This document shows positions 1 to 5,971 of a stretch of DNA of 5,971 nt, one piece after another. The stretch spans positions 1 to 5,971 of the forward strand of contig CAKQVW010000192.1 in assembly GCA_934277865.1 (NCBI GenBank). The letters run 5' to 3'. The position numbers were made by a program, and so were the translations under genes. The notes under the pieces are model-generated. The model made no database searches and was not told the origin of the DNA. It saw nothing but the letters and a program-made list of their open reading frames with translations. The stretch's first letter is position 1. Every line of letters starts with the position of its first letter. The DNA comes from an uncultured Pseudobdellovibrionaceae bacterium. GTDB lineage: Bacteria; Bdellovibrionota; Bdellovibrionia; Bdellovibrionales; JAMPXM01.

Positions 1-1
1 A

Positions 2-769
2 CTCGAAATGCATCATCAGCCAGGACCAACAGATTTGGCTCTCTATTGTATTATGCTGCGACTATTGACTCACGTAACCGAACTTCCATTCGAAATCGAA
101 GAAGAAAAGAAATCGGTGCCAATTTTCCCGAGAACCGGATTGCTGTATGAAAACAGCTTCGTAGAGGTTGCCCTTGAGATCATCGGGAAATTTAGCTTAT
201 TTGCCCAAAAAGGCTTCGAAGGGATTGAGAATCCGAAGCTAAAGGAAAAATACAACGATTTAGGCCATCACGCGCTTCTCCATTCTATATACTGCATCTC
301 TGTTTTTCCAAAGGAGTTCCGTGACGAAGAGTCTGTACCAATGACTGTTTGGCCTGGATGGATTTGGTGCCTTTTCATGAACGTCAGACAAACATTAGGC
401 GCCTTTGCAGACCCTCAAATTCTTCAAGAGACTTCCAAATATGCCCTTCAACGCCTGAAAATTGAAAGCTTGAACACAAAAGTCAATATCACCCACGTAG
501 AAGAACGCCTACATGAATTTGGTCGATGGTGGTCAGCGTGCTCAACAAAATCTGGATGGACTAGGTTCAACGAACCTGGCACTGGCCAAAGAGTTTTCTT
601 TGAGCGATTCGGATTCTGTATACTCGCAAGCAACATTTCAGATACATCAAGGCATTCCCAAAATGTCCAGCTCAGCAGACCAGGCTTCGAATGGTGCAAT
701 GAAAAGCTAGAATACCTTTCGAAAAGCCGATTCCTAACGAGCAAAGCTACGATCCTCAAAATACGGTAG
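2..769 (+). CDS. Hypothetical protein, probably 5'-truncated by the window edge
   Basis: I do not recognise this protein. The frame is open to the left edge. The first ATG is at 8, but only seven bases precede it and they hold no ribosome site, so the real start is probably upstream and the visible 255 codons are a C-terminal portion. From the ATG the product would be 253 residues, mostly helical in character. It has an acidic patch around residues 29-35, two hydrophobic aromatic stretches (about residues 86-100 and 112-132, the second with a WPGWIW cluster), and a Trp/Phe-rich region at about 172-205. The hydrophobic stretches contain charged or polar residues and do not look like clear membrane segments. 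No catalytic motif is evident. Codon use looks coding to the end, with a TAG stop at 767-769. It converges on the minus-strand gene at 878-1456, so it is not in an operon with the other genes here. Confidence 0.6.
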   Translation, partial: LEMHHQPGPTDLALYCIMLRLLTHVTELPFEIEEEKKSVPIFPRTGLLYENSFVEVALEIIGKFSLFAQKGFEGIENPKLKEKYNDLGHHALLHSIYCISVFPKEFRDEESVPMTVWPGWIWCLFMNVRQTLGAFADPQILQETSKYALQRLKIESLNTKVNITHVEERLHEFGRWWSACSTKSGWTRFNEPGTGQRVFFERFGFCILASNISDTSRHSQNVQLSRPGFEWCNEKLEYLSKSRFLTSKATILKIR

Positions 770-823
770 TGATACCGATGCGATTTAATAGTCACGGAAT
801 CAAATACGGTAAGTCCTGCCCAG

Positions 824-866
824 AAAAAAATGGCGTTAGAACGCATACGAGAAGCGCACTAACGCC
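824..866 (-). terminator. Rho-independent terminator of the 878-1456 gene
   Basis: On the minus strand a perfect 8-bp stem (GGCGTTAG paired with CTAACGCC, + strand arms 832-839 and 859-866) is followed by one A and a run of seven T residues (+ strand A-run 824-830). Inside the stem, after a symmetrical 2x2 internal loop, CGC (842-844) can pair with GCG (854-856), giving a longer interrupted hairpin. It starts 12 bases after the TAG stop of the minus-strand gene. On the plus strand no T-run follows the hairpin, so it is not a good terminator for the left-hand gene. Confidence 0.8.
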
Positions 867-877
867 CGAACCAACCG

Positions 878-1456
878 CTATCGGTTTCCAAATCCTTCGA
901 ATCTTTCATTAAAGCGGCTACTCATCGCTTCAACGTGTTTCGCAGCGACGTTATTCGCCCGATCGTTGATCTCAGTCAGCAGCTCCCTCAGATGAAGGAA
1001 GGCGCGTAGCTTAATTTCAATCGATGCGCCTGTGACCTTAAAAGTCTCGCGCTGATCTTTAACGATCCGTACGTAGGAATCCATGCCTCCATGGTCCTCT
1101 ACGAAGCCGAGATCGTATGTGACCTCGCCTGTCGTGAAATAGAAGGCGAACCCTTTATTGCACCGATCGAACGAGATCTCTTCGTACAAATTAGTCTTGC
1201 CAGGCCACACTTTCGCAAAGCGAAGACTGCTCCAGACCTTTTCGTCGACATTTGTCGCGAGAAGTCCCAGCTTGTGAGGCGGCAAGAAATGCTTGATGAG
1301 CACCCGCGCACTGATATGCACGAAACGATCGTTAAGTTGTTTTTCTTTGTCTTTGATATGGCGGTCGATCTCTGTAACCAAAGCCTGATCGATGGAAATA
1401 GATTCCACCAATTTGGATTGAGCAGAGATCTCCGACTGAACGTCAGATGAATCCAC
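878..1456 (-). CDS. Hypothetical protein, 192 aa, helical N-terminus
   Basis: I do not recognise the family. The start is GTG (1454-1456), supported by GGAG six bases upstream; the stop is TAG. Residues 1-50 are rich in charged and small residues with a heptad-like hydrophobic pattern, so a helical or coiled-coil N-terminus is likely. A central part, about residues 70-135, alternates aromatic and charged residues (KVWSSLRF, KVWPGKTNLYEEISFD, FAFYFT, DLGFVEDHGG) and looks like a compact beta-rich domain. The C-terminus, about 145-185, is again helical. There is no signal peptide, membrane segment or clear catalytic motif. Its own ribosome site and a strong terminator make it a well-delimited gene. 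It lies 182 bases downstream of the DUF2779 gene on the same strand, so it could be co-transcribed with it or be independent. The overlapping plus-strand frame at 1091-1450 is judged a shadow. Confidence 0.75.
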   Translation of the reverse strand: MDSSDVQSEISAQSKLVESISIDQALVTEIDRHIKDKEKQLNDRFVHISARVLIKHFLPPHKLGLLATNVDEKVWSSLRFAKVWPGKTNLYEEISFDRCNKGFAFYFTTGEVTYDLGFVEDHGGMDSYVRIVKDQRETFKVTGASIEIKLRAFLHLRELLTEINDRANNVAAKHVEAMSSRFNERFEGFGNR

Positions 1457-1462
1457 TTAAAT

Positions 1463-1466
1463 CTCC
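1463..1466 (-). promoter_or_regulatory. Ribosome binding site GGAG for the 878-1456 gene
   Basis: The minus strand reads GGAG, then a six-base spacer (ATTTAA), then the GTG start. Motif and spacing are canonical and decide the start of this gene, which begins with GTG and has no competing ATG nearby. Confidence 0.75.
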
Positions 1467-1495
1467 AGTATAAATTTTTAAAAGTTCAGAGTGTG

Positions 1496-1533
1496 CCAAC
1501 CAAATGGCGATTATTTCAGGCCCCAACCAAATG
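1496..1533 (+). repeat. Direct repeat pair CCAACCAAATG, two copies 27 bases apart
   Basis: CCAACCAAATG occurs at 1496-1506 and again at 1523-1533. The second copy extends leftward to GCCCCAACCAAATG (1520-1533), which matches 3805-3818 upstream of the DUF2779 gene with one difference (GCCCCAACCAGATG). The first copy also forms the small inverted repeat GCCA-N6-TGGC (1495-1508). The three sites lie in intergenic sequence. Short repeats of this size can occur by chance; their placement on both sides of one gene is what makes them worth recording. Confidence 0.5.
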
Positions 1534-1644
1534 AAGCTCGCTCAAGGTACGCATGTATTCTTGCGAAGTCAATTCGTCGTGCGCGCACCGTCCCGTAGAA
1601 ACACGCGACCAGCTGTCCGTTGGTTGAACGGCGAGTTGTTAGGC
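1520..1644 (-). other. Imperfect foldable element, integron attC-like, downstream of DUF2779 gene
   Basis: Read on the minus strand, the element opens with GCCTAAC (1638-1644), which contains the TAA stop of the DUF2779 gene, and closes with GTTGGGGC (1520-1527). The ends can pair with one bulged G. Inside them CTCGC pairs with GCGAG (1631-1635 with 1537-1541), TCAA with TTGA (1624-1627 with 1542-1545), and a further nine-pair arm (1602-1610 with 1546-1555) forms with one bulge. A stop codon inside an RYYYAAC box, a complementary 3' box and bulged pairing are attC traits. The 3' box is one base off the GTTRRRY consensus and the arms are unevenly spaced, so this is only a resemblance. A 10-bp palindrome, GTGCGCGCAC, sits at 1579-1588. 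No T-run follows, so it is not an ordinary terminator. This element and the repeats account for most of the 1457-1638 gap, in which I see no gene. Confidence 0.3.
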
Positions 1645-3639
1645 GTCCTTCACTAGGGCCTCCCAGATCATAACCATCGCAAGTGTATCGAGTTCGCAAT
1701 AGCGAAGAAGTGCATTGTTGATCGCTTGCCGCTCACTTTCGCTCATCTTTGTAAACTGTAGGCGCTGATAAGCCGTCATTGCGGCCGCGCCGTCTTTAAG
1801 AATCTCGCAATGAAAAACTCGATCTTGTTCTGATTCAAAATCCTCGAATAGCGGCGGCAGATTTTTGTATGGATCGAGAATTAATCCATCAGCTCCTCGT
1901 TTTACCCATGCTGTTGGATTGAAATTTCGACTTTCGATTCCTCCCGCCGTGCCGCAGCCTCTACCATAGATCGGCGTCGAGTATTTTCGCTCAAGAACCG
2001 GTGACCATTCAAGGATTGCAGGAAGAACCTTTTTGATCGAAACCGAACCATTCATCGAAGGATAGAAGAATCCATCCTCAACCCATTCCATAATATCAAC
2101 GAATGCTCTGACTGGCTCCCATTCACCAGCGCTCTGTTTTCCCGGAGTCGCAATCATCTCGATCCATTCAATCAATTCGTTTCGATCTGAGCATTGCGCA
2201 GTCGAAGTCGCACGCAACTGGGTTCGAATTTGATTCAAAACCGTATTCTCATAATCGGAGAAACGGAGCACTGTTCCACCAGAATCCCCAAGCGCTGATT
2301 TCAATGCGCGTAAAAATTCAAAATTCGGAAAGATTCCGGGCTCGGTATTTAGAAACTCCGTAGCATGAGAGACAATCCCATCGGCTTCAACTTTATGATG
2401 CGAAAATTGGAAAGCCGTTTGCTGATATGGATACTGTCCTTTCAGAAACGGAAGACCCGCCATACAAGTTTCAAAGTCGACAAAATGAAGAGGATAGGCG
2501 AGCGATCTTGCCGCCGCGAAAGTAGCCTCGTTGCGCCAGGCATCCCTTGGGAACTTTCGTGTATATTCGATCTGAATCCGCTGTCGAGGCGTATACGAAT
2601 TTTCAGCGCCTTTCGCATTTAACAAGTCCATTTCTTCGAGTTCGCGAACAAAGTATTTTCGACTTTGAATTTGGCGATCAGAATTTCGATTTTGGTAGAG
2701 ATCGAATACCATTGGCTCGTCGAATTGGTTGCCTTGATCCCCGGTGTGTTCTCGCCAACACTCAGCAAAACCACTCTTCTTTCCTGTGGAGAGCTTTGCT
2801 GGCGGGACTCGAAATTCACATGATCTACAACGGCTATCGCAGGGTGGATCAGGCTTTACGCCTCTTAAGCTTATCGCCGTTAATTCAGAAACGTAGGTTT
2901 CAAAATCCAAGTCGTCATACTTTTGTGTCAGAAGAAAGTCGACTTCGCTCGAAACATTCATTGAAACCATGACTGATTCGCCGACGTCGGTCGGCGAAAG
3001 GCCTGAGATCGGCGCGGCGGAACATGAACCATCGGCATCATAGACGAGTTCGAATTTTTGATTGAGGCCATCGACAGAGGCTAACGATGTTTTATCGAGA
3101 AGCATCAGATACGGCGTAACTTGTGGAGCTCGTCCGTTGACTGGAGGCAGATGCTTGCGAGCGACCCAAACCTGAAAGGCGACGTCGAGCAAGTATTCGC
3201 GCCATTCGGAGTGAATGGCCCTCGCACCGCGAGAAACCCAGAATTGAGAACTGCCCAGTCCAGGATCGATGCTTTTCGATTTTACTTCGATGAGATCATA
3301 CTCGTTGTCATCCTTCTTCAGAATGTCGATTCGAACAAAGTGATTCGAATCGCCAACGGCTGCTTCGAAAACAGTGGCGGACGAGTTGGCAGTTAAGATT
3401 TCTAAAGTTCGGGTTAGCGCCACTTCGTAGCTCCGGTCCGTGACCATCTGACCTGGTGAGTGTATGAGATTTGCGAGTGCCCCGACCTGAAAGCCACCCT
3501 CAGCGAGTGCTTTCAGGAACTCGTTTTGAAGACCCAGGTCTTCGTATTCAGATCGATTCTTGTAATAGAGCTTTCTGTGGCACTCGTGACCGATTTTGAA
3601 TCTGGATTTGGTCAGTGGGCGAAGCTCAGAATTCGACAC
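1639..3639 (-). CDS. DUF2779 protein: Cas4/RecB-like nuclease with cysteine cluster plus DEDD exonuclease-like domain
   Basis: This is a full-length DUF2779-family protein of 666 residues from the GTG at 3637-3639. I prefer that start because AGGTGG lies five bases upstream; a GTG three codons earlier (3646-3648) overlaps that site. Residues count from the preferred start. The N-terminus (LTKSRF...C20...KLYY) resembles Cas4/RecB-type nucleases. E92, D105 (RIDIL) and E118-V-K120 form a PD-(D/E)XK core. C267, C271, C274 and C294, possibly with C20, could hold an iron-sulfur cluster. The C-terminal half is the DUF2779 domain proper: DFET (D388, E390), YPYQQ (404-408), D462, D515, the SIKKVLPA segment and a final YCELD (Y647, D651), together fitting a DEDDy 3'-5' exonuclease fold. 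Family and motifs are seen in the sequence; substrate and biological role are inferred. It is divergent from the restriction helicase at 3831, suggesting a shared defence function. Confidence 0.88.
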   Translation of the reverse strand: MSNSELRPLTKSRFKIGHECHRKLYYKNRSEYEDLGLQNEFLKALAEGGFQVGALANLIHSPGQMVTDRSYEVALTRTLEILTANSSATVFEAAVGDSNHFVRIDILKKDDNEYDLIEVKSKSIDPGLGSSQFWVSRGARAIHSEWREYLLDVAFQVWVARKHLPPVNGRAPQVTPYLMLLDKTSLASVDGLNQKFELVYDADGSCSAAPISGLSPTDVGESVMVSMNVSSEVDFLLTQKYDDLDFETYVSELTAISLRGVKPDPPCDSRCRSCEFRVPPAKLSTGKKSGFAECWREHTGDQGNQFDEPMVFDLYQNRNSDRQIQSRKYFVRELEEMDLLNAKGAENSYTPRQRIQIEYTRKFPRDAWRNEATFAAARSLAYPLHFVDFETCMAGLPFLKGQYPYQQTAFQFSHHKVEADGIVSHATEFLNTEPGIFPNFEFLRALKSALGDSGGTVLRFSDYENTVLNQIRTQLRATSTAQCSDRNELIEWIEMIATPGKQSAGEWEPVRAFVDIMEWVEDGFFYPSMNGSVSIKKVLPAILEWSPVLERKYSTPIYGRGCGTAGGIESRNFNPTAWVKRGADGLILDPYKNLPPLFEDFESEQDRVFHCEILKDGAAAMTAYQRLQFTKMSESERQAINNALLRYCELDTLAMVMIWEALVKDA

Positions 3640-3644
3640 AAATG

Positions 3645-3650
3645 CCACCT
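3645..3650 (-). promoter_or_regulatory. Ribosome binding site AGGTGG deciding the DUF2779 start
   Basis: The minus strand reads AAAGGTGG, then CATTT, then GTG (3637-3639). AGGTGG differs from AGGAGG by one base and sits five bases from this GTG. The alternative GTG at 3646-3648 lies inside the site and has no well-placed purine tract of its own. Confidence 0.5.
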
Positions 3651-3830
3651 TTCGCAGCAGTCCGCTCAGTCACCATACCGAAAGACACGGTGCGTTTTAG
3701 TTTTAGCTACAACCAGAAATCGTATGACGGTTTAATCATCTCATAACTGATACCGAACTCAAATTCTTGGGCCAAGGAACTCGCCCTGGTCGCGTTTTGC
3801 CTTTGCCCCAACCAGATGGACTGCTAAGGC
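3649..3830. promoter_or_regulatory. Divergent promoter region between DUF2779 and Res genes
   Basis: This 182-base gap separates two diverging genes and so must hold both promoters; no hexamer pair is convincing enough to place. It contains an 11-base inverted repeat, CTTGG-G-CCAAG (3766-3776), flanked by two direct GAACTC copies (3755-3760 and 3777-3782) whose starts are 22 bases apart, about two helical turns. That arrangement could be an operator. The right end carries GCCCCAACCAGATG (3805-3818), which repeats the sequence at 1520-1533 with one change. I see no gene here; the minus-strand frame at 3736-3921 runs into the Res coding sequence and is judged spurious. Confidence 0.45.
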
Positions 3831-5971
3831 GTGGACAACAGATTTTTTGAAAAGCCAATCCTGAACTCTCCTTACACGTATCCAGCACGACACTGGGAGC
3901 TGGATTCGACCGGACAGCCAACTCAGAAGATTTCCGAATCTCGGCGGCAGGTTCGTCTAATCACGCCAATTCCGAAGCCGAGGAAAAGAACCAGCGCGGC
4001 AACGCAGCAGCGATTCGATGAGGTGGGGCTTGCGCAATCCGGCCAGCTCTACGATCCCACTCCGATAATTGATAGTCTTCGTCGTCAGGTTGATAAGTGG
4101 AGACAAATTCCAAATCCAAGCGATTGGAAGGTCACCGCCGAGACTGCTCGCTTGCTCCAATACTGGCGTACTCACAACTTTAGTGGTGTTCGGCCATTTT
4201 TCTGCCAAGTCGAAGCTGTAGAAACTGTTATCTGGCTCACTGAGGTCGCTCCAACAATGGGAAAAGTTGGAGAGTCATTCCTTGAGTATCTGGCGAACGC
4301 TAACAACGAAGCAAATCCTGAGTTGATGCGGCTCGCTCTCAAGCTCGCGACGGGCGCAGGAAAGACGACTGTAATGGCGATGCTTATCGCATGGCAGACT
4401 ATAAATGCGGTTCGCCATCCTAAGAGCAATAAGTTTTCAAAGGGATTTCTAATTGTAGCACCGGGATTGACCATTCGAGATCGCCTGCGAGTTCTACAGC
4501 CCAACGATCCGGATAGTTATTTTAGAACTCGCGAGCTCGTTCCTTTGGAATTCAAACCTGAACTCGACAAAGCCAAGATCGTCATCACCAACTATCACGC
4601 TTTCAAGCTTCGCGAGCGCATTGATCTTTCAAAGGGTGGGCGCGCATTGCTTCAGGGGCGTGGCGAAGCTCTCAATACGCTCGAAACCGAAGGTCAAATG
4701 CTTCAACGGGTGATGCCCGAGCTGATGGGCCTGAAAGACATTTTGGTTATCAATGATGAAGCCCATCATTGCTATCGCACAAAACCCGAATCTGAAGACG
4801 ACCTCGAAGATCTAAAGGGTGAAGAAAAGGATGAAGCCCAACGAAACAACGATGCCGCTAGGCTCTGGATTTCGGGACTCGAAATTGTAAAGCGGAACTT
4901 GGGTGTAAACCGCGTAGTTGATCTCTCGGCGACGCCGTTTTTTTTAAGTGGCTCAGGCTACGCAGAAGGAACTCTTTTCCCTTGGACCATGAGCGACTTT
5001 TCTCTGATGGATGCAATTGAATGCGGACTCGTCAAGCTTCCTCGAGTCCCAGTTGTAGACAACATTCCTGGCGCTGACGTTCCGATCTTTCGTGAGCTAT
5101 GGACACACATAAGAGAACAGATGCCGAAGAAAGGCAGAAAAGACTCCGGTAATTTTGATCCTAAAAAACTGCCGATTCAGCTGCAAACTGCGCTTGAAGC
5201 TCTGTACGGACACTACTCGAAAACTTTCGAAAAATGGGAAGAAGCAAAGATAAATGTCCCACCTTGTTTTATTGTCGTTTGCAACAACACCACGACTTCG
5301 AAACTCGTCTACGACTACATCTCAGGATTTCATCGCAAGGCAAAAGACGCTGCGGAGACTTTCGTTCCGGGAGCGCTAGAGCTGTTCAGAAACTTCGATG
5401 AATTCGGAAACCCTTACCCTCGCCCGAGAACGCTCCTAATCGACAGTGAACAACTCGAATCAGGTGAAGCGCTCCAATCCAATTTTAGAGATATTGCTGC
5501 AACGGAAATAGAAAGTTTCAGGCGAGAAATAATTGAGCGCACTGGAGATGTACGCCAGGCGGAAGGAATTACGGATCAGGACCTTCTCCGTGAGGTTATG
5601 AATACCGTTGGAAAGAAAGGTCGCCTTGGAGAATCAATTCGCTGCGTGGTTTCCGTATCGATGCTCACTGAAGGATGGGATACGAACACAGTCACGCACG
5701 TCTTGGGAGTAAGAGCTTTCGGCACCCAGCTCTTGTGCGAACAAGTTATCGGCAGAGCACTTCGACGACAGTCCTATGACTTGAACGAAGAGGGCGTTTT
5801 CAACGTCGAGTATGCCGACGTGCTTGGTATTCCATTCGACTTTACCGCAAAGCCCGTTGTTTCCCTGCCACAGGCACCGCGCGAAACACTTCATGTAAAG
5901 GCGGTTCGTCCCGAACGAGATAATCTCGAAATTAGATTTCCAAGAGTTGTCGGTTATCGTGTCCAACTGCC
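3831..5971 (+). CDS. Type III restriction-like DEAH helicase/endonuclease (BPTD_3080-like Res), 3' end outside window
   Basis: This is the ATP-dependent translocase and restriction subunit of a type III-like system, 713 codons visible and still open at the right edge. An in-frame TAA at 3825-3827 forces the start to GTG 3831; the N-terminus FFEKPILNSPY is what I expect for this family. Superfamily 2 helicase motifs are complete and in order: Walker A ATGAGKTT (residues 173-180, K178), DEAH (309-312, in INDEAHHCYR), SATP (366-369), motif V LTEGWD (612-617) and motif VI QVIGRALRR (638-646). About 170 residues precede Walker A. The C-terminal PD-(D/E)XK cleavage domain expected in Res proteins would lie beyond the window, so nuclease activity cannot be confirmed. 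The ribosome site is poor (TAAGG one base from GTG, or GGA ten bases away). No methyltransferase partner is visible. The fold is secure; the exact subfamily name is from memory of family features. Confidence 0.92.
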   Translation, partial: MDNRFFEKPILNSPYTYPARHWELDSTGQPTQKISESRRQVRLITPIPKPRKRTSAATQQRFDEVGLAQSGQLYDPTPIIDSLRRQVDKWRQIPNPSDWKVTAETARLLQYWRTHNFSGVRPFFCQVEAVETVIWLTEVAPTMGKVGESFLEYLANANNEANPELMRLALKLATGAGKTTVMAMLIAWQTINAVRHPKSNKFSKGFLIVAPGLTIRDRLRVLQPNDPDSYFRTRELVPLEFKPELDKAKIVITNYHAFKLRERIDLSKGGRALLQGRGEALNTLETEGQMLQRVMPELMGLKDILVINDEAHHCYRTKPESEDDLEDLKGEEKDEAQRNNDAARLWISGLEIVKRNLGVNRVVDLSATPFFLSGSGYAEGTLFPWTMSDFSLMDAIECGLVKLPRVPVVDNIPGADVPIFRELWTHIREQMPKKGRKDSGNFDPKKLPIQLQTALEALYGHYSKTFEKWEEAKINVPPCFIVVCNNTTTSKLVYDYISGFHRKAKDAAETFVPGALELFRNFDEFGNPYPRPRTLLIDSEQLESGEALQSNFRDIAATEIESFRREIIERTGDVRQAEGITDQDLLREVMNTVGKKGRLGESIRCVVSVSMLTEGWDTNTVTHVLGVRAFGTQLLCEQVIGRALRRQSYDLNEEGVFNVEYADVLGIPFDFTAKPVVSLPQAPRETLHVKAVRPERDNLEIRFPRVVGYRVQL

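Noticed and set aside
513..710. Alternative plus-strand frame within the left-hand gene, considered as a sign of a frameshift
   Set aside because: The main frame keeps plausible codon use and a natural aromatic-rich composition to its stop, while the alternative is short and Ser/Gln-rich. No disruption is needed.
448..846. 132-residue minus-strand frame opposite the left gene
   Set aside because: It lies almost wholly antisense to a better coding frame and runs through the terminator hairpin; no ribosome site was seen.
824..866. The GGCGTTAG/CTAACGCC hairpin as an integron attC core
   Set aside because: Neither arm fits the RYYYAAC or GTTRRRY boxes at the right spacing, and the seven-T run makes a terminator the simpler reading.
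1091..1450. 119-residue plus-strand frame opposite the 192-residue gene
   Set aside because: The minus-strand frame is longer, has a GGAG site and its own terminator; this one is a shadow.
1467..1499. Minus-strand promoter for the 192-residue gene: TTGGCA (1494-1499) and TATACT (1467-1472)
   Set aside because: The spacer is 21 bases, and TATACT directly abuts the GGAG site, so transcription would start at or beyond the ribosome site. TGGCAC also lacks the downstream TTGC of a sigma-54 promoter.
1511..1699. 62-residue minus-strand frame across the end of the DUF2779 gene
   Set aside because: It overlaps 61 bases of a secure coding sequence in another frame and then runs through the foldable non-coding element. 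Its Arg-rich composition is typical of spurious translation.
2547..2972. 141-residue plus-strand frame
   Set aside because: It is fully antisense to the DUF2779 gene, whose motifs on both sides are intact.
4172..4504. 110-residue minus-strand frame
   Set aside because: It is antisense to the Walker A region of the Res gene and is a shadow.
5634..5966. 110-residue minus-strand frame near the right edge
   Set aside because: It is antisense to Res motifs V and VI and is a shadow.
1..5971. CRISPR array, tRNA, rRNA or insertion sequence
   Set aside because: There are no regularly spaced repeats, no cloverleaf-like or rRNA-like sequence, and no transposase frame or terminal inverted repeats visible by eye.

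Overview
The window is bacterial accessory DNA of roughly balanced base composition (near or slightly under 50% GC by eye). It contains no RNA gene, housekeeping gene or intact transposase, so the host cannot be named. Three of the four gene starts that can be read are GTG codons. The gene content, a type III-like restriction helicase beside a DUF2779 nuclease plus two unrecognised genes, is what one expects of a defence island in a chromosome or large mobile element.

Layout from left to right. Positions 2-769 (+) hold an unrecognised 255-codon reading frame, open at the left edge and probably missing its 5' end. The short gap that follows (770-877) holds a clear rho-independent terminator that serves the next gene from the opposite strand. 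Positions 878-1456 (-) hold an unrecognised 192-residue protein with a helical, charged N-terminus, a GTG start and a good GGAG ribosome site. A 182-base gap (1457-1638) follows, with a foldable sequence that resembles an integron attC site in some respects and short repeats related to a sequence near 3805. Positions 1639-3639 (-) hold a full-length DUF2779 protein that combines a Cas4/RecB-like PD-(D/E)XK nuclease with a cysteine cluster and a C-terminal DEDD exonuclease-like domain. A second 182-base gap (3649-3830) must carry the divergent promoters. From 3831 to the right edge (+) runs the first 713 codons of a type III-restriction-like DEAH helicase/endonuclease, which I would place with the BPTD_3080-type Res proteins. 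Its helicase motifs are complete in the window and its C-terminal nuclease part lies outside it.

How they may work together (inference). The helicase-nuclease and the DUF2779 nuclease are transcribed divergently from one intergenic region and probably form the core of a DNA-targeting defence module: one translocates on and cuts DNA, the other degrades or processes ends. No methyltransferase is visible. If the system is a true restriction-modification system its modification gene must lie to the right of the window; otherwise this could be a modification-independent nuclease system. The 192-residue gene lies downstream on the same strand as the DUF2779 gene and could be a third component or an independent cargo gene.
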